A stretch of 64,000 nt of DNA from DASSSQ01 sp963839285. Its GTDB lineage: Bacteria > Actinomycetota > Thermoleophilia > Gaiellales > Gaiellaceae. Shown piece by piece: positions 37,771 to 48,258 of this stretch. The notes beneath the pieces are model-generated. The model saw only the letters and a program-made list of their open reading frames with translations, ran no database searches and was not told the DNA's origin. Both the position numbers and the translations under genes were made by a program. Positions within the stretch are counted from its first letter, which is position 1; each line of letters begins with the position of its first letter. The stretch lies in the NCBI GenBank assembly GCA_963839285.1, contig CAWIUN010000020.1, positions 682,001 to 746,000 on the forward strand, in the 5' to 3' direction.

Positions 37771-39262
37771 GCGCCCTTGGGCGCTTCCGCCTGCGCCCCG
37801 GCGGGCTCGCCGGCCGGATCCTCGTGGCCCTCGAAGCCGTAGCGGACGATCGCGAGCTTCGCCGCCTTCACCTCGTCGAGCCGGCGCACCGGCCGCGAGT
37901 GCGGCGCGTCCTTGACCGTCTCCGGCTCCTCGGCCGCCTCGCGCGCGATCTCGAGCATCGCGTCGGCGAAGGCGTCGAGCGTCTCCTTCGCCTCGGTCTC
38001 GGTCGGCTCGATCATCAGCGCCTCCGGGACGACGAGCGGGAAGTAGATCGTCGGCGGATGGAAGTCGAAGTCCATCAGCCGCTTGGCGACGTCGAGCGCG
38101 CTGATGCCGTGGTCGCGCTTGAGCGGGCGGGCGCTGACGACGAACTCGTGCATGCAGAGCCGGTCGTACGGGAGCTCGTAGTCGTCCCGCAGCCGGGCGA
38201 GCAGGTAGTTGGCGTTGAGGACGGCGACCTCGGACATCCGCCGCAGCTCGTTCCCCCAGGCGCGGATGAACGCGTACGAGCGGACGAAGACGCCGAACGG
38301 GCCCGTGTAGCCGCGCACCTTCCCGATCGTCTTCGGCCGGTCGTGGTCGAGCCGGAACGCGTCGCCGTCGCGGACGACCGCAGGCACCGGCAGGAACGGC
38401 TCGAGCGTCCTGCGGACGACGATCGGCCCGCCGCCCGGCCCGCCGCCGCCGTGCGGCTGCGAGAAGGTCTTGTGCAGGTTGATGTGGACGATGTCGAAGC
38501 CCATGTCGCCGGGCCGGGAGATCCCGCAGACGGCGTTCAGGTTGGCGCCGTCGTAGTACATGAGCGCGCCGACGCCGTGGAAGATGTCGCGGATCTCCTC
38601 GATGTTCTCGTCGAAGAGCCCCAGCGTCGACGGGTTCGTCAGCATCAGCCCGGCGGTCTCGCCGTCGACCTTGCCGCGCAGGTCCTCGACGTCGATGTTG
38701 CCGCGCGCGTCGGTCTTCACGTGCGTCAGCTCGAAGCCGGCCATCGTCACCGACGCCGGGTTCGTCCCGTGCGCGGTGTCGGGGACGACGATCCTGCGCC
38801 GCCGCTCCGACTCGCCGCGGTCGGCGAAGTAGGCGCGCATCAGCATCAGCCCGGTCACCTCGCCCTGCGAGCCGGCGGCCGGCTGCAGCGAGCAGGCGTC
38901 GAGCCCGGTCACCTCCTGCAGGATCTCCTGCAGCTCCCACATCAGCTGCAGCGCGCCCTGGGCGCCCTCCTCCTCCTGCAGCGGGTGCAGGTGCGCGAAG
39001 CCCGGCAGCGCGACGACGCGCTCGTTGACGCGCGGGTTGTACTTCATCGTGCAGGAGCCGAGCGGGTAGAAGCCCGTGTCGACGCCGAAGTTGCGGGACG
39101 AGAGCTCGGTGAAGTGCCGGACGATCTCCGGCTCGGCGAGCTCCGGCAGCCGCGGCGGCGCGCTCCGGCGCAGCTCGTCCGGCACGTCGGCGGCCGGCAG
39201 GTCGTACCGCGGCAGGCTGTAGCCGACCCGGCCCGGCTGCGAGCGCTCGAAGATCAGCTTCG

Positions 39263-39266
<4 letters not shown>
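37767..39266 (-). CDS. gcvPB: Glycine dehydrogenase (decarboxylating) subunit 2
   Basis: 499 residues from ATG 39266, overlapping the end of gcvPA as ATGA. PLP-lysine block VHINLHKTFSQPHGGGGPGG, PLGSCTMKYNPR, DTAHGTNPASV and YYDGANLNAVCG. With gcvPA it forms the two-subunit P-protein that decarboxylates glycine and passes the aminomethyl group to lipoyl-GcvH. The final 30 residues (AGEPAGAQAEAPKGA) are a low-complexity tail. Uninterrupted. Confidence 0.95.
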
Positions 39267-40606
<1,340 letters not shown>

Positions 40607-41000
40607 CTACTCGTCCGCGAGCAGCTGCCGTGTAGGCCTCGACGTCGAGCAGCGCGTCGAGCTCGCCCGGGTCGGAGAGCCGGATCCGGATCAGCCAGCC
40701 GGCGCCGTACGGCTCCTCGTTGATCGTCTCGGGGGCCTCGACGGCCTTCTGGTTGACCTCGAGCACCTCGCCGGAGAGCGGCGCGATCAGGTCCGAGACG
40801 GCCTTGACCGACTCGACCTCGCCGTAGGAGGAGTCCTTCGCGACCTGCTGCCCTTCCTGCGGCGGCTCGTAGTGGACGAGCTCGCCGAGCGCGTCCTGCG
40901 CGAACCAGGTGACGCCGAGGACGGCCTCGTCGCCGTCGACCCGGGCCCAGTCGTGCTCGGGGTGGTACTTGAGGTCCTCGGGGTACGACTCCGCGGCCAC
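40607..41000 (-). CDS. gcvH: Glycine cleavage system H protein (frameshift in last codons)
   Basis: About 131 residues from GTG 41000, 3 bases after the gcvT stop. The lipoyl-lysine motif is GEVESVKAVSDLIAPLSGEV; LKYHPEHDWARVDGDEAVLG opens the fold. The frame is lost near 40629; the intended end is QLLADE with a TAG at 40607. It carries the aminomethyl group between P, T and L proteins on its lipoyl arm. The L protein and lipoyl ligase genes are not in the window. Confidence 0.92.
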
Positions 41001-41002
41001 GC

Positions 41003-42056
41003 CTACTCCTCTCGCTCGTAGATCGGCTTTCGGACGACCTCGGCCCGCGCGGGGCGGCCGCGGACGTCGATCGTCAGCTCGGTGCCGGGCGCAGCACGCT
41101 CGGCCGGGACGTAGCCCATGCCGATCCCGATCCCGAGCATCGGCGAGTGCGAGCCGGAGGTGACCTCGCCGCCGCCCTCGATCGCCATGCCCTGCCGCGG
41201 GATCGCCCGGTCGACCATCGTGAAGGCGACGAGCTTCCGCTCGGGCCCGGCCTCCTTGACGCGGCGCAGCTCCTCGACGCCGGTGAACTCGGTGTCGAGG
41301 GCGCAGACCCAGCCGAGGCCGGAGGAGATCGCGTCCCACTGCGGGCCGATGTCGTTGCCGTGCAGCGGGTAGCAGACCTCGAGCCGCAGCGTGTCGCGCG
41401 CGCCGAGCCCGCAGGGCACGGCGCCGCGGGCGACGACCGCGTCCCAGAGGGCGGGCGCGTCCTCGGCGGGCGTCAGCAGCTCGACCCCGCGCTCGCCCGT
41501 GTAGCCCGTGACGTCGACCATCACCTCGACGCCGTCGATCTCGCCGCGGCTGCCAGGTGAACGGCCGCAGCTCGGGCAGCCCCAGCCGCTCGAACGCGCG
41601 CGGGCCCTGGACGGCGAGGAGCGCGTACTCGTCCGAGACGTCGCGGACGTCGGAGCCGGGCACCTCGCGCTCCTTCAGCCAGGCGTAGTCGGCCTGCCGG
41701 TTCGAGGCGTTGACGACCAGCAGGAAGCGGTGCTCCTCGATCCGGTAGACGATCAGGTCGTCGACGACGCCCCCGCGCTCGTTGGTCAGCAGCGTGTACT
41801 GGGCGGCCCCGACCTCGACCTTGCGCAGGTCGTTCGAGAGCAGCGACTGGAGCAGGTCGACCGCGTGCATGCCCTCGACCTCGAGCTCGCCCATGTGGGA
41901 GACGTCGAAGACGCCGCAGTCCTCCCGGACGGCGCGATGCTCGGGGATGACGCCCTCGTACTGGACGGGCATCTCCCAGCCGGCGAAGGGCACGAGGCGG
42001 GCCCCGGCGGCGACGTGCCGGTCGTAGAGCGGGGTGTGGTCGAGGGTCTTCGTCAT
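41003..42056 (-). CDS. gcvT: Glycine cleavage system T protein (aminomethyltransferase), one frameshift
   Basis: About 351 residues from ATG 42056. LVPFAGWEMPVQYEGVIPEH, GVFDVSHMGELEVEG and LLTNERGGVVDDLIVYR (folate-binding Asp) open the protein. The frame breaks near 41562 and resumes as VMVDVTGYTGERGVELL, followed by LGARDTLRLEVCYPLHGNDI. It transfers the one-carbon unit to tetrahydrofolate, releasing ammonia. First gene of the gcv operon; no glycine riboswitch is visible in the short upstream region, which is shared with the end of the next gene. Confidence 0.93.
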
Positions 42057-42074
42057 CGCGCCGGATGCTAACCG

Positions 42075-42596
42075 TCAGCGCCTCCGCACCGCGCGGCGGA
42101 GCAGCGTGCGTGGACGGGGCGCGCCCGGACGGGTCAGGTACTCCTCCTCGTGCGGCCCCGCGACCTCGTAGCCGAGCTCGTCGACGAGCGCGTGCAGGCG
42201 TCGGACCGACTCGCCCTCGGTCGCGTACGCGCCCTCGTGGACGATCTCGGCGCAGGGCCCGTAGGCCCACGTCTCGACCGCGAGCGGCAGCTCCGCGTCG
42301 GTCAGCACCGTCACGTCGTCGGGCACCGGCAGCGCCCAGATCCCCTCCCACTCGGCGCGCGGCGCGCGATGGGCGTTGGGCCAGCGGGCGCGCAGCGCCT
42401 CGACGGGGAAGTCGGCGCCGGCCGCCTTGCGCCGGAGCTTCAGCCGGTAGACCGCCCGGTAGAGCACGGGGACGACGCTCGCGGCGGCGGCCGCCGGGTC
42501 GCCCGTCGTCCGCGCGACGGCGACGCGCCGGGGCGCCCGGTCGACGATGCGTGCCTCGCCGACGCGCGGCAGGGTCTCCTGCGGGCTCGTGCGCAC
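42075..42596 (-). CDS. GyrI-like small-molecule-binding domain protein
   Basis: 173 residues from GTG 42596 (a TTG at 42662 would add 22). The fold has GyrI/SOUL-type features: EARIVDRAPRRVAVARTTG at the start, then YRLKLRRKAAGADFPVEALR, WEGIWALPVPDDV and a C-terminal AYATEGESVRRLHALVDELG...EEEYLT-R, the GyrI-like domain end that lines the ligand pocket. Probably a ligand-binding or hydrolytic stress protein. It lies 18 bases upstream of gcvT on the same strand, so gcv genes may be co-transcribed with it. Uninterrupted. Confidence 0.72.
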   Translation of the reverse strand: MRTSPQETLPRVGEARIVDRAPRRVAVARTTGDPAAAAASVVPVLYRAVYRLKLRRKAAGADFPVEALRARWPNAHRAPRAEWEGIWALPVPDDVTVLTDAELPLAVETWAYGPCAEIVHEGAYATEGESVRRLHALVDELGYEVAGPHEEEYLTRPGAPRPRTLLRRAVRRR

Positions 42597-42687
42597 GGGC
42601 CGATGATCGGGGCACGCCCGCTCGAGAGCATCGGCGGCCGGCCGCACGGCCGCTGCGTCCAACTACGGAGCCGTCCCGGAGAAAGGT

Positions 42688-42713
42688 GTGGCCCCGGCGG
42701 GTACCGGGGCCAC
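42688..42713 (-). terminator. Hairpin downstream of ftsZ
   Basis: A perfect 10-bp stem GTGGCCCCGG/CCGGGGCCAC with a 6-base loop, about 95 bases after the ftsZ stop. On the minus strand it is followed by ACCTTTCTCC, a weak T-tract. It probably ends the division operon. Confidence 0.6.
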
Positions 42714-42806
42714 GGACCGGGTCGTGTGGGGCCGATTCACTCAGCCCCGAGAGGGCATGCGTGTGCATCCCCTGCCGGGCCGGAACCGAAACCTCCTGCG
42801 CGAAAC

Positions 42807-43868
42807 TCAGTTCTCGCGGAGGAACGAGGGCACGTCGAGGACGTCCGCCGGGACGTCGAACCCGTCGCCGCCGGAGGGCCGCGGAGCCTCGGCCGCGGCC
42901 CGCTGCTGCCGGCGCCGCCGCGGCGGCCCGAAGCCGGTCGCGATCACGGTCACCCGCACCTCGTCCGAGTGCGACTCGTCGATGACGGCGCCGAAGATCA
43001 CGTTCGCGTTCTGGTCGGCGGCGCTCGTCACCACCTCGGCGGCCTCGTTGACCTCGAAGAGGCCGAGGTCGGACGGGCCGGTGATGTTGAGCAGGATGCC
43101 GGTGGCGCCTTCGATCGAGGCCTCCAGGAGCGGCGAGGAGACGGCGGTGCGCGCCGCCTCCGCCGCACGGTTCTCGCCGCTCGAGACGCCGATGCCCATC
43201 AGCGCCGAGCCGGCGTCGCGCATGATCGTCCGGACGTCGGCGAAGTCCAGGTTGACGATGCCCGGGACGGTGATCAGGTCGGTGATCCCCTGGACGCCCT
43301 GCCGGAGGATGTCGTCGGCCATCCGGAACGCGTCCGAGAGCGGGGTCTTCTTCTCGACCACCTGCAGCAGCCGGTCGTTCTCGATCACGATCAACGTGTC
43401 GACCTTCTCGGCCAGCTCGGCGATGCCGCCTTCCGCCTGCTGTGCGCGCTTGCGCCCCTCGAAGGAGAACGGGCGGGTGACGACTCCGACGGTCAGGGCC
43501 TCGAGCTCGCGGGCGAGCTCGGCCACGATCGGGGCGCCGCCGGTGCCGGTGCCGCCGCCTTCGCCGGCGGTGACGAAGACCATGTCGGCGCCCTTGAGCG
43601 CCTCCTTCAGCTCGTCGCGGCTCTCCTGCGCGGCGGCCAGCCCGACGGTCGGGTCGGCGCCGGCGCCGAGGCCGCGGGTGGCCTTCGCGCCGATGTGGAT
43701 CTTGACGTCGGCGTCGCACATCAGGAGCGCCTGGGCGTCGGTGTTGACGGCGATGAACTCGACGCCGGAGAGGCCCGCGTCGACCATCCGGTTGACCGCG
43801 TTCGTGCCGCCGCCGCCGACGCCGACGACCTTGATCACCGCGAGGTAGTTGCCCGATCTGTCTCTCAT
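42807..43868 (-). CDS. ftsZ: Cell division protein FtsZ
   Basis: 353 residues. ATG 43868 is chosen because GAGGAA lies 8 bases upstream and MRDRSGNYLAVIKVVGVGGG is a normal FtsZ start; an in-frame codon at 43889 would add 7 residues. GTP-binding tubulin signature GEGGGTGTGG, N-R motif in VNRMVDAGL, synergy loop NLDFADVRTIM, and the C-terminal conserved peptide DVLDVPSFLREN. It polymerises into the Z-ring at midcell. Last gene of the dcw cluster and served by its own promoter. Uninterrupted. Confidence 0.98.
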   Translation of the reverse strand: MRDRSGNYLAVIKVVGVGGGGTNAVNRMVDAGLSGVEFIAVNTDAQALLMCDADVKIHIGAKATRGLGAGADPTVGLAAAQESRDELKEALKGADMVFVTAGEGGGTGTGGAPIVAELARELEALTVGVVTRPFSFEGRKRAQQAEGGIAELAEKVDTLIVIENDRLLQVVEKKTPLSDAFRMADDILRQGVQGITDLITVPGIVNLDFADVRTIMRDAGSALMGIGVSSGENRAAEAARTAVSSPLLEASIEGATGILLNITGPSDLGLFEVNEAAEVVTSAADQNANVIFGAVIDESHSDEVRVTVIATGFGPPRRRRQQRAAAEAPRPSGGDGFDVPADVLDVPSFLREN

Positions 43869-43933
43869 CTCGACGTTCCTCGACCTCAATCTCTCGTGGA
43901 GGTTCGGCCCCTGAAACGGACCGACCCGACCGC

Positions 43934-43962
43934 AGGGTACGGCCGAGTGTAGGCGATGTCAA
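43934..43962 (-). promoter_or_regulatory. Sigma70-type promoter of ftsZ
   Basis: On the minus strand TTGACA (43962-43957) and TACCCT (43939-43934) are separated by exactly 17 bases. Predicted start near 43927, about 58 bases before the ftsZ ATG. It lies in the 133-base gap between ftsQ and ftsZ, the largest gene-free gap downstream of murC. Confidence 0.7.
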
Positions 43963-44001
43963 CGCAAAGTTGCTGCATCTCGAGTGGCATAACCCTCAAC
44001 C

Positions 44002-44808
44002 TCAACCTCCGACTTGAGACTGGAGGAAGGCGACCGGCCGCTCCGGGACGGAGACGTCGACGTAGTCGCCCGGGCCGGCGGGGCCGAGCCCGCGCAGCAC
44101 CCGCCGTGCAAGCGCGAGCTTCAGGCGCAGGTCGCCGGCGTCGCCGAAGCGCAGCTCGAGCCCCGAGCCGAGCTTGAAGGTCAGCTGCTCCTCGCCCGCC
44201 TTGACCGCCGCCACCCGCGCCGGGAAGCGCACCTGGGCGAGCGGCGCGAGCGCGCGCGCGGCCCGGCCGCCGTCCTCGTCGGTGAGCGTCGCGCCCGGGC
44301 TGATCGAGGCGTCGCGGCCGACCCAGATCCGCGGCAGGTCGGGCAGCGCGCCCTGCGTCAGCTGCTGGAGCACGCGGCCGCGGGCGGAGACGAGCCACGA
44401 CTCGCGGCCGCGCCGGACGACCGCGACGGGCCTCTCGGTCCGCACGGTGACGACGAGCGTCGAGGGGAACGACCGGTCGAAGCCGGCCGACACGACCCAC
44501 GGGACGACGGCGACGCGGCGCTCGACGAGATCGCCGCCGATGCGCAGCAGACTGACGCCCCGCTCGCCGCGGAGGGCCTTCAGCACCTGCGCGCGCACGG
44601 CCGGCGGCGCTCCCTCGACCCGGATCGTGTCGACCGCGAAGACCGACGACTCCCGTGCGCCGACGAAGGCCGCCGCCGCAGCCGCGAAGAGGGCGAGCCC
44701 GCCGAGGACGGAGCGGAGCGACGGCAGCAGCCGCAGCTCGACGCGGCCGCCGGGAAACGGCAGCGCGGCGACTCGCGGAGGAGTCGGACGGGCGCGGGAG
44801 GGCGGCAC
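44002..44808 (-). CDS. ftsQ: Cell division protein FtsQ
   Basis: 268 residues from GTG 44808. A basic cytoplasmic N terminus, one membrane helix (SVLGGLALFAAAAAAFVGA), the POTRA domain (FAVDTIRVEGAPPAVRAQVL, ...LRIGGDLVERRVAVVPWV) and the beta domain (FPSTLVVTVRTERPVAVVRR) in the usual order. It links early and late divisome proteins at the septum. It follows murB by 39 bases. Uninterrupted. Confidence 0.9.
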   Translation of the reverse strand: MPPSRARPTPPRVAALPFPGGRVELRLLPSLRSVLGGLALFAAAAAAFVGARESSVFAVDTIRVEGAPPAVRAQVLKALRGERGVSLLRIGGDLVERRVAVVPWVVSAGFDRSFPSTLVVTVRTERPVAVVRRGRESWLVSARGRVLQQLTQGALPDLPRIWVGRDASISPGATLTDEDGGRAARALAPLAQVRFPARVAAVKAGEEQLTFKLGSGLELRFGDAGDLRLKLALARRVLRGLGPAGPGDYVDVSVPERPVAFLQSQVGG

Positions 44809-44847
44809 CGCGCCGACTTCGCCGCGGACCGGTCCGCTCCTACATCG

Positions 44848-45732
44848 TCAGCGCTCGAGCGGCGGCAGCTCGAGCGGGCCGAGGAACTGCACCTCGTGCT
44901 CGAGCTCGACGCCGTACTGCTCCCAGGCGCGGCGGCGCGCCTCGGCCATCAGCGCGATCGCGTCGGCGGAGGTCGCCCCGTCCGCGTTCTCGATGAAGTT
45001 CGCGTGCCGCGGCGAGACGACGGCGCCGCCGATCCGGTGGCCCTTGAGCCCGCAGGCCTCGAGCATGCGCCCGGCGCCGAGCTCGTGCTCGGGGTTCTTG
45101 AAGACGCTGCCGAACGTCCGCTTGTTCGTCGGCTGCGTCGCCTTGCGCCGCTCGTTCAGCTCCCTGACGTCGGCCTTGACCTCGTCGCCGGGGCGCCGGT
45201 GCAGCCCGAGCGTCGCGCGGGCGACGACCCGGCCGGGCCCGAGCTCCGAGCGGCGATACGCGAGGCCGAGCTCGGACGGGGCCACCGTCCGCGCACCGTC
45301 CGCGTCGACCACGAGCGCCTCGACGAGCACCGCCGAGAAGTCGCTGCCGTAGGCGCCCGCGTTCATCCGGACGCCGCCGCCGATCGTGCCGGGGATCGCG
45401 CACGCGAACTCGAAGCCTCCCAGTCCCTCGGCGCGCGCGCGATGGAGGACGACCGCGTTCGCGGCGCCGCCGCCGGCGACGATCCGCTCGCCCTCGACGT
45501 CGACCGACGCCAGCTCGCCGCCGAGCCGCAGCACGAGCGCCTCGACCCCCTCGTCGGCGACGAGCAGGTTGGAGCCGAGGCCGATCACGGCGACCGGCAG
45601 CTCCTCTCGACGCGCCCAGGCGAGCGCCTCCTGGAGCTCGGCCTCGGTCTCCGGCTTCGCGAAGGCGCGCGCGGGACCGCCGGTTCCGAGCGTCGTGTGC
45701 CGGGAGAGCGCGACCCCCTCCTCGATCTTCAT
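44848..45732 (-). CDS. murB: UDP-N-acetylmuramate dehydrogenase
   Basis: 294 residues from ATG 45732, overlapping the murC stop as ATGA. FAD-binding LSRHTTLGTGGPARAFAKPE and VIGLGSNLLVADEGVEALVL, CAIPGTIGGGVRMNAGAYGS, and FKNPEHELGAGRMLEACGLK. The proton-donor Ser of E. coli-type enzymes is within SVFKNP, and the late Glu is in IENADGATSADAIAL. Reduces enolpyruvyl-UDP-GlcNAc to UDP-MurNAc. Uninterrupted. Confidence 0.96.
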   Translation of the reverse strand: MKIEEGVALSRHTTLGTGGPARAFAKPETEAELQEALAWARREELPVAVIGLGSNLLVADEGVEALVLRLGGELASVDVEGERIVAGGGAANAVVLHRARAEGLGGFEFACAIPGTIGGGVRMNAGAYGSDFSAVLVEALVVDADGARTVAPSELGLAYRRSELGPGRVVARATLGLHRRPGDEVKADVRELNERRKATQPTNKRTFGSVFKNPEHELGAGRMLEACGLKGHRIGGAVVSPRHANFIENADGATSADAIALMAEARRRAWEQYGVELEHEVQFLGPLELPPLER

Positions 45733-46964
45733 GCGAGCGCCTCGAGCAGGAGCGGCGCGGCGCGGTCGACGTCGCCCGCGCCGACCGTGAGGACGACGTC
45801 CCCGGCGCGGGCGCGCCGGGCGAGGAAGGCGACGCCGCTCTCGAGCGCGGGGCTCCAGGCGACGGGCATCCCCGGGCGCAGCTCGGCGAGCGCCTCGACG
45901 ACGAGCTTGCCGGTGACGCCCGGGACCGGCTGCTCGCGCGCCGGGTAGATCTCGGCGACCGCGACGACGTCCGCGGTCGCGAGGGCGGCGGCGAGGGCCC
46001 GGGCCGAATGGCGGGTGCGCGAGTACAGGTGCGGCTGGAAGAGCACGAGCACGCGCGCCGCGCCGCGCTCCCGCGCCGCCTGGATCGCAGCGGCCGCCTT
46101 CGCGGGGTTGTGCGCGTAGTCGTCGACGACGGTGACGCCGCCGGCCTCGCCGCGGAGCTCGTAGCGCCGCCCGACCCCGCGGAAGCCCGCGAGCGCGGCG
46201 GCCGCCTCGTCGCGCGGCACGCCGAGGAGCTCGAGCGCGGCGAGCGCCGCGGCCGCGTTCCGGCGGTTGTGCTCGCCGGGCACCTCCAGCTCGAGCTCGA
46301 CCGGCGGGAGCTCCGCGCCCCGGACGACCTCGGGCACGCCGGCGAGCCAGGCCTCGAGCTCCCCCTCGAGCTCCGCCCGCGAGCCGAACTCCGTGTGGTG
46401 GTCGAGGTCGACGTTGAGGAGCACGGCGACCCGCGGGCGCAGCGCGAAGACGCTCCGGTCCGACTCGTCTCCCTCGACCACGAGCGGCCCGCCGCCCGCG
46501 CCGGCGTTGCCGCCGAGCTGCGGCACCTCTCCGCCGACGATCCAGGACGGGTCGCGACCGGTCTCGCGGAGCGCGTGCGCGATCATCGCCGTGGTCGTCG
46601 TCTTCCCGTGCGCGCCGGTGACGACGATCGAGTCGCGCAGGGCGACGAGCTCCGCCAGCAGCTCGCTCCGGCGCCGGCCCGGCACGGCGGGGTAGGCGCT
46701 CGAGACGACGACCTCCCAGCCCTCCGGGACGACGGGCTCGGGTGCGACCTCGACGCGGACGCCCTCGAGGTGGGCGAGGTACGGGGTCTCGACGCGGTCC
46801 CAGCCGCCGACCTCCGCCCCCCACGCCCGCGCGACCTGCGCGTAGGCCGAGAGCCCGGCGCCGCCGATGCCGACGAACCAGAGCCGCCGCCCGCGAAGCG
46901 GCGCGCCGTCGCGTGCCTCGTCCGAGCCTGTCTCACGCGGCCGTGTCCTGCCGGCATCCGTCAC
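45729..46964 (-). CDS. murC: UDP-N-acetylmuramate-L-alanine ligase
   Basis: 411 residues from GTG 46964. WFVGIGGAGLSAYAQVARAW (UDP-binding Rossmann start), the ATP loop TGAHGKTTTTAM around residues 116-127, EGDESDRS, DLDHHTEFGS, PGEHNRRNAAAALAAL and DDYAHNPAKAAAAIQ: all Mur ligase signatures. It adds L-Ala to UDP-MurNAc. The coding frame stays open upstream through the spacer into murG; see the findings. A G-rich motif lies about 60 bases upstream of the start. Confidence 0.95.
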   Translation of the reverse strand: MTDAGRTRPRETGSDEARDGAPLRGRRLWFVGIGGAGLSAYAQVARAWGAEVGGWDRVETPYLAHLEGVRVEVAPEPVVPEGWEVVVSSAYPAVPGRRRSELLAELVALRDSIVVTGAHGKTTTTAMIAHALRETGRDPSWIVGGEVPQLGGNAGAGGGPLVVEGDESDRSVFALRPRVAVLLNVDLDHHTEFGSRAELEGELEAWLAGVPEVVRGAELPPVELELEVPGEHNRRNAAAALAALELLGVPRDEAAAALAGFRGVGRRYELRGEAGGVTVVDDYAHNPAKAAAAIQAARERGAARVLVLFQPHLYSRTRHSARALAAALATADVVAVAEIYPAREQPVPGVTGKLVVEALAELRPGMPVAWSPALESGVAFLARRARAGDVVLTVGAGDVDRAAPLLLEALA

Positions 46965-47021
46965 GCGGCCGACGCTAGCACCGGCGCGGGCCGACACCCG
47001 GGCGCGCCGACACTGTCTGGT

Positions 47022-47045
47022 CCCATCCCAAACCCCCACCCACCC
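47022..47045 (-). promoter_or_regulatory. G-quadruplex motif upstream of murC
   Basis: On the minus strand the sequence reads GGGTGGGTGGGGGTTTGGG followed by ATGGG: five G-tracts of at least three with loops of 1, 1, 3 and 2 bases. The motif is on the coding strand of murC in a 215-bp spacer. Any function is inference. Confidence 0.6.
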
Positions 47046-47179
47046 GGGGAATGACCTCGACCGTAGCGGCGAAAGGCGCACGCGGATGTGCCGATCGTGT
47101 GCCAAAAGCGTCACGCCTGCGGCCCGCGCGGGCGCGTGCCCTCCGCGATCGGCACCTGCGCGCGGGGCGGCCCGCGGGA

Positions 47180-48258
47180 TCAGCGGCTCGCCGCGGGCGA
47201 GGCGGACGAGCTCCTCGGCGATCGCGTCGGCGGCGCCGGGACGGGCGGCCGCGCGCATCGCCTCGCCCATCGCGCGCAGGCGCTCGTCGTCGGCGAGCAG
47301 CGTCCGGGCGAGCTGCGGCACCGTCGCCAGCTCGGCGTCGGGCACGCGGACGGCGCCGCCGGCGCGCACGAAGTGCTCCGCGTTCCTCGTCTGGTGGTCG
47401 CCGGTCGCGTGCGGGTACGGCACGAGGATCGCCGGCGTGCCCGCGGCGGCGAGCTCCCAGACCGAGCCGCCGGCGCGCGCGATCACGAGGTCGGCCGCCG
47501 AGAGGGCTGCGCCGAACCGCTCGGTCGCCGGCAGCAGCACGTAGTCGTCGCGCCGGACGCGGCCGGCGAGCTCCGGATAGTCGCGCTCGCCCGAGATGTG
47601 CAGGAGCGGCGGCCCCTCGGCGCCGAACGCCTCGATCGCGAGCTCGTTGATGCTGCGCGCGCCGGCGAGGGCGCCGAAGACGACGAGCACCCGCCCCTGC
47701 TCGGGCAGCCCGAAGAGACGCCGCGCCTCGGCCCGGTCGACGGGCTGCGAGCGCTCCGGGATCGGCCGGCCGACGACGCGGTACCTCCCGCCCTCGCGGC
47801 CCGGCAGCGGATACGCGAGGAAGACCCGCCGCGCGAACGGCAGCGCCAGGCGGTTGGCGAGGCCGAGGTGCGCGTCCGCCTCGGTCAGCGCCGCCGGGAT
47901 CCGCTTCGTCCAGGCGGCCAGCACCATCGGCCCGGCGACGAAGCCGCCGCCGCCGAGGACGACGTCCGGCCGGCGCCGCGCCAGGATCCGGCGGCACGCG
48001 GCCGGCGCGGCGGCGGCCTGCCCGAGCGCGCGGGCGAGTCGCAGCGACGGCTCGCCGCGGGAAGCCGCTGACCCGGAAGGTGTCGAGCTCGAAGCCCGCC
48101 TCAGGAACGAGCCGCGCTTCGGCGCGATCCGGCGACCCGGCGAACGTCACCGCCACGCCGCGCCGCCGCAGCGCCTCCGCCACTGCGAGCGCGGGCAGGA
48201 CGTGCCCTGCCGTCCCGCCGGCCGCGATCAGACACCTGAGCTCGGGCTGCTGCGCCAT
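47180..48258 (-). CDS. murG: UDP-GlcNAc:lipid I GlcNAc transferase MurG (frameshifted)
   Basis: About 359 residues. ATG 48258 gives LRCLIAAGGTAGHVLPALAV, the N-terminal Gly-rich loop of MurG. The frame shifts near 48060 and resumes as RPDVVLGGGGFVAGPMVLAA, then VVFGALAGARSINELAIEAF, ISGERDYPELAGRVR and the UDP-GlcNAc site RAGGSVWELAAAGTPAILVP. The frame then runs open into murC. A TGA one frame over at 47180 after LVRLARGE would give a normal length, so a second indel is likely. Peripheral membrane enzyme making lipid II. Confidence 0.92.

Noticed and set aside
42057..42120. Glycine riboswitch before gcvT
   Set aside because: Only 18 bases separate gcvT from the upstream codirectional GyrI-like gene; no tandem aptamer can fit.
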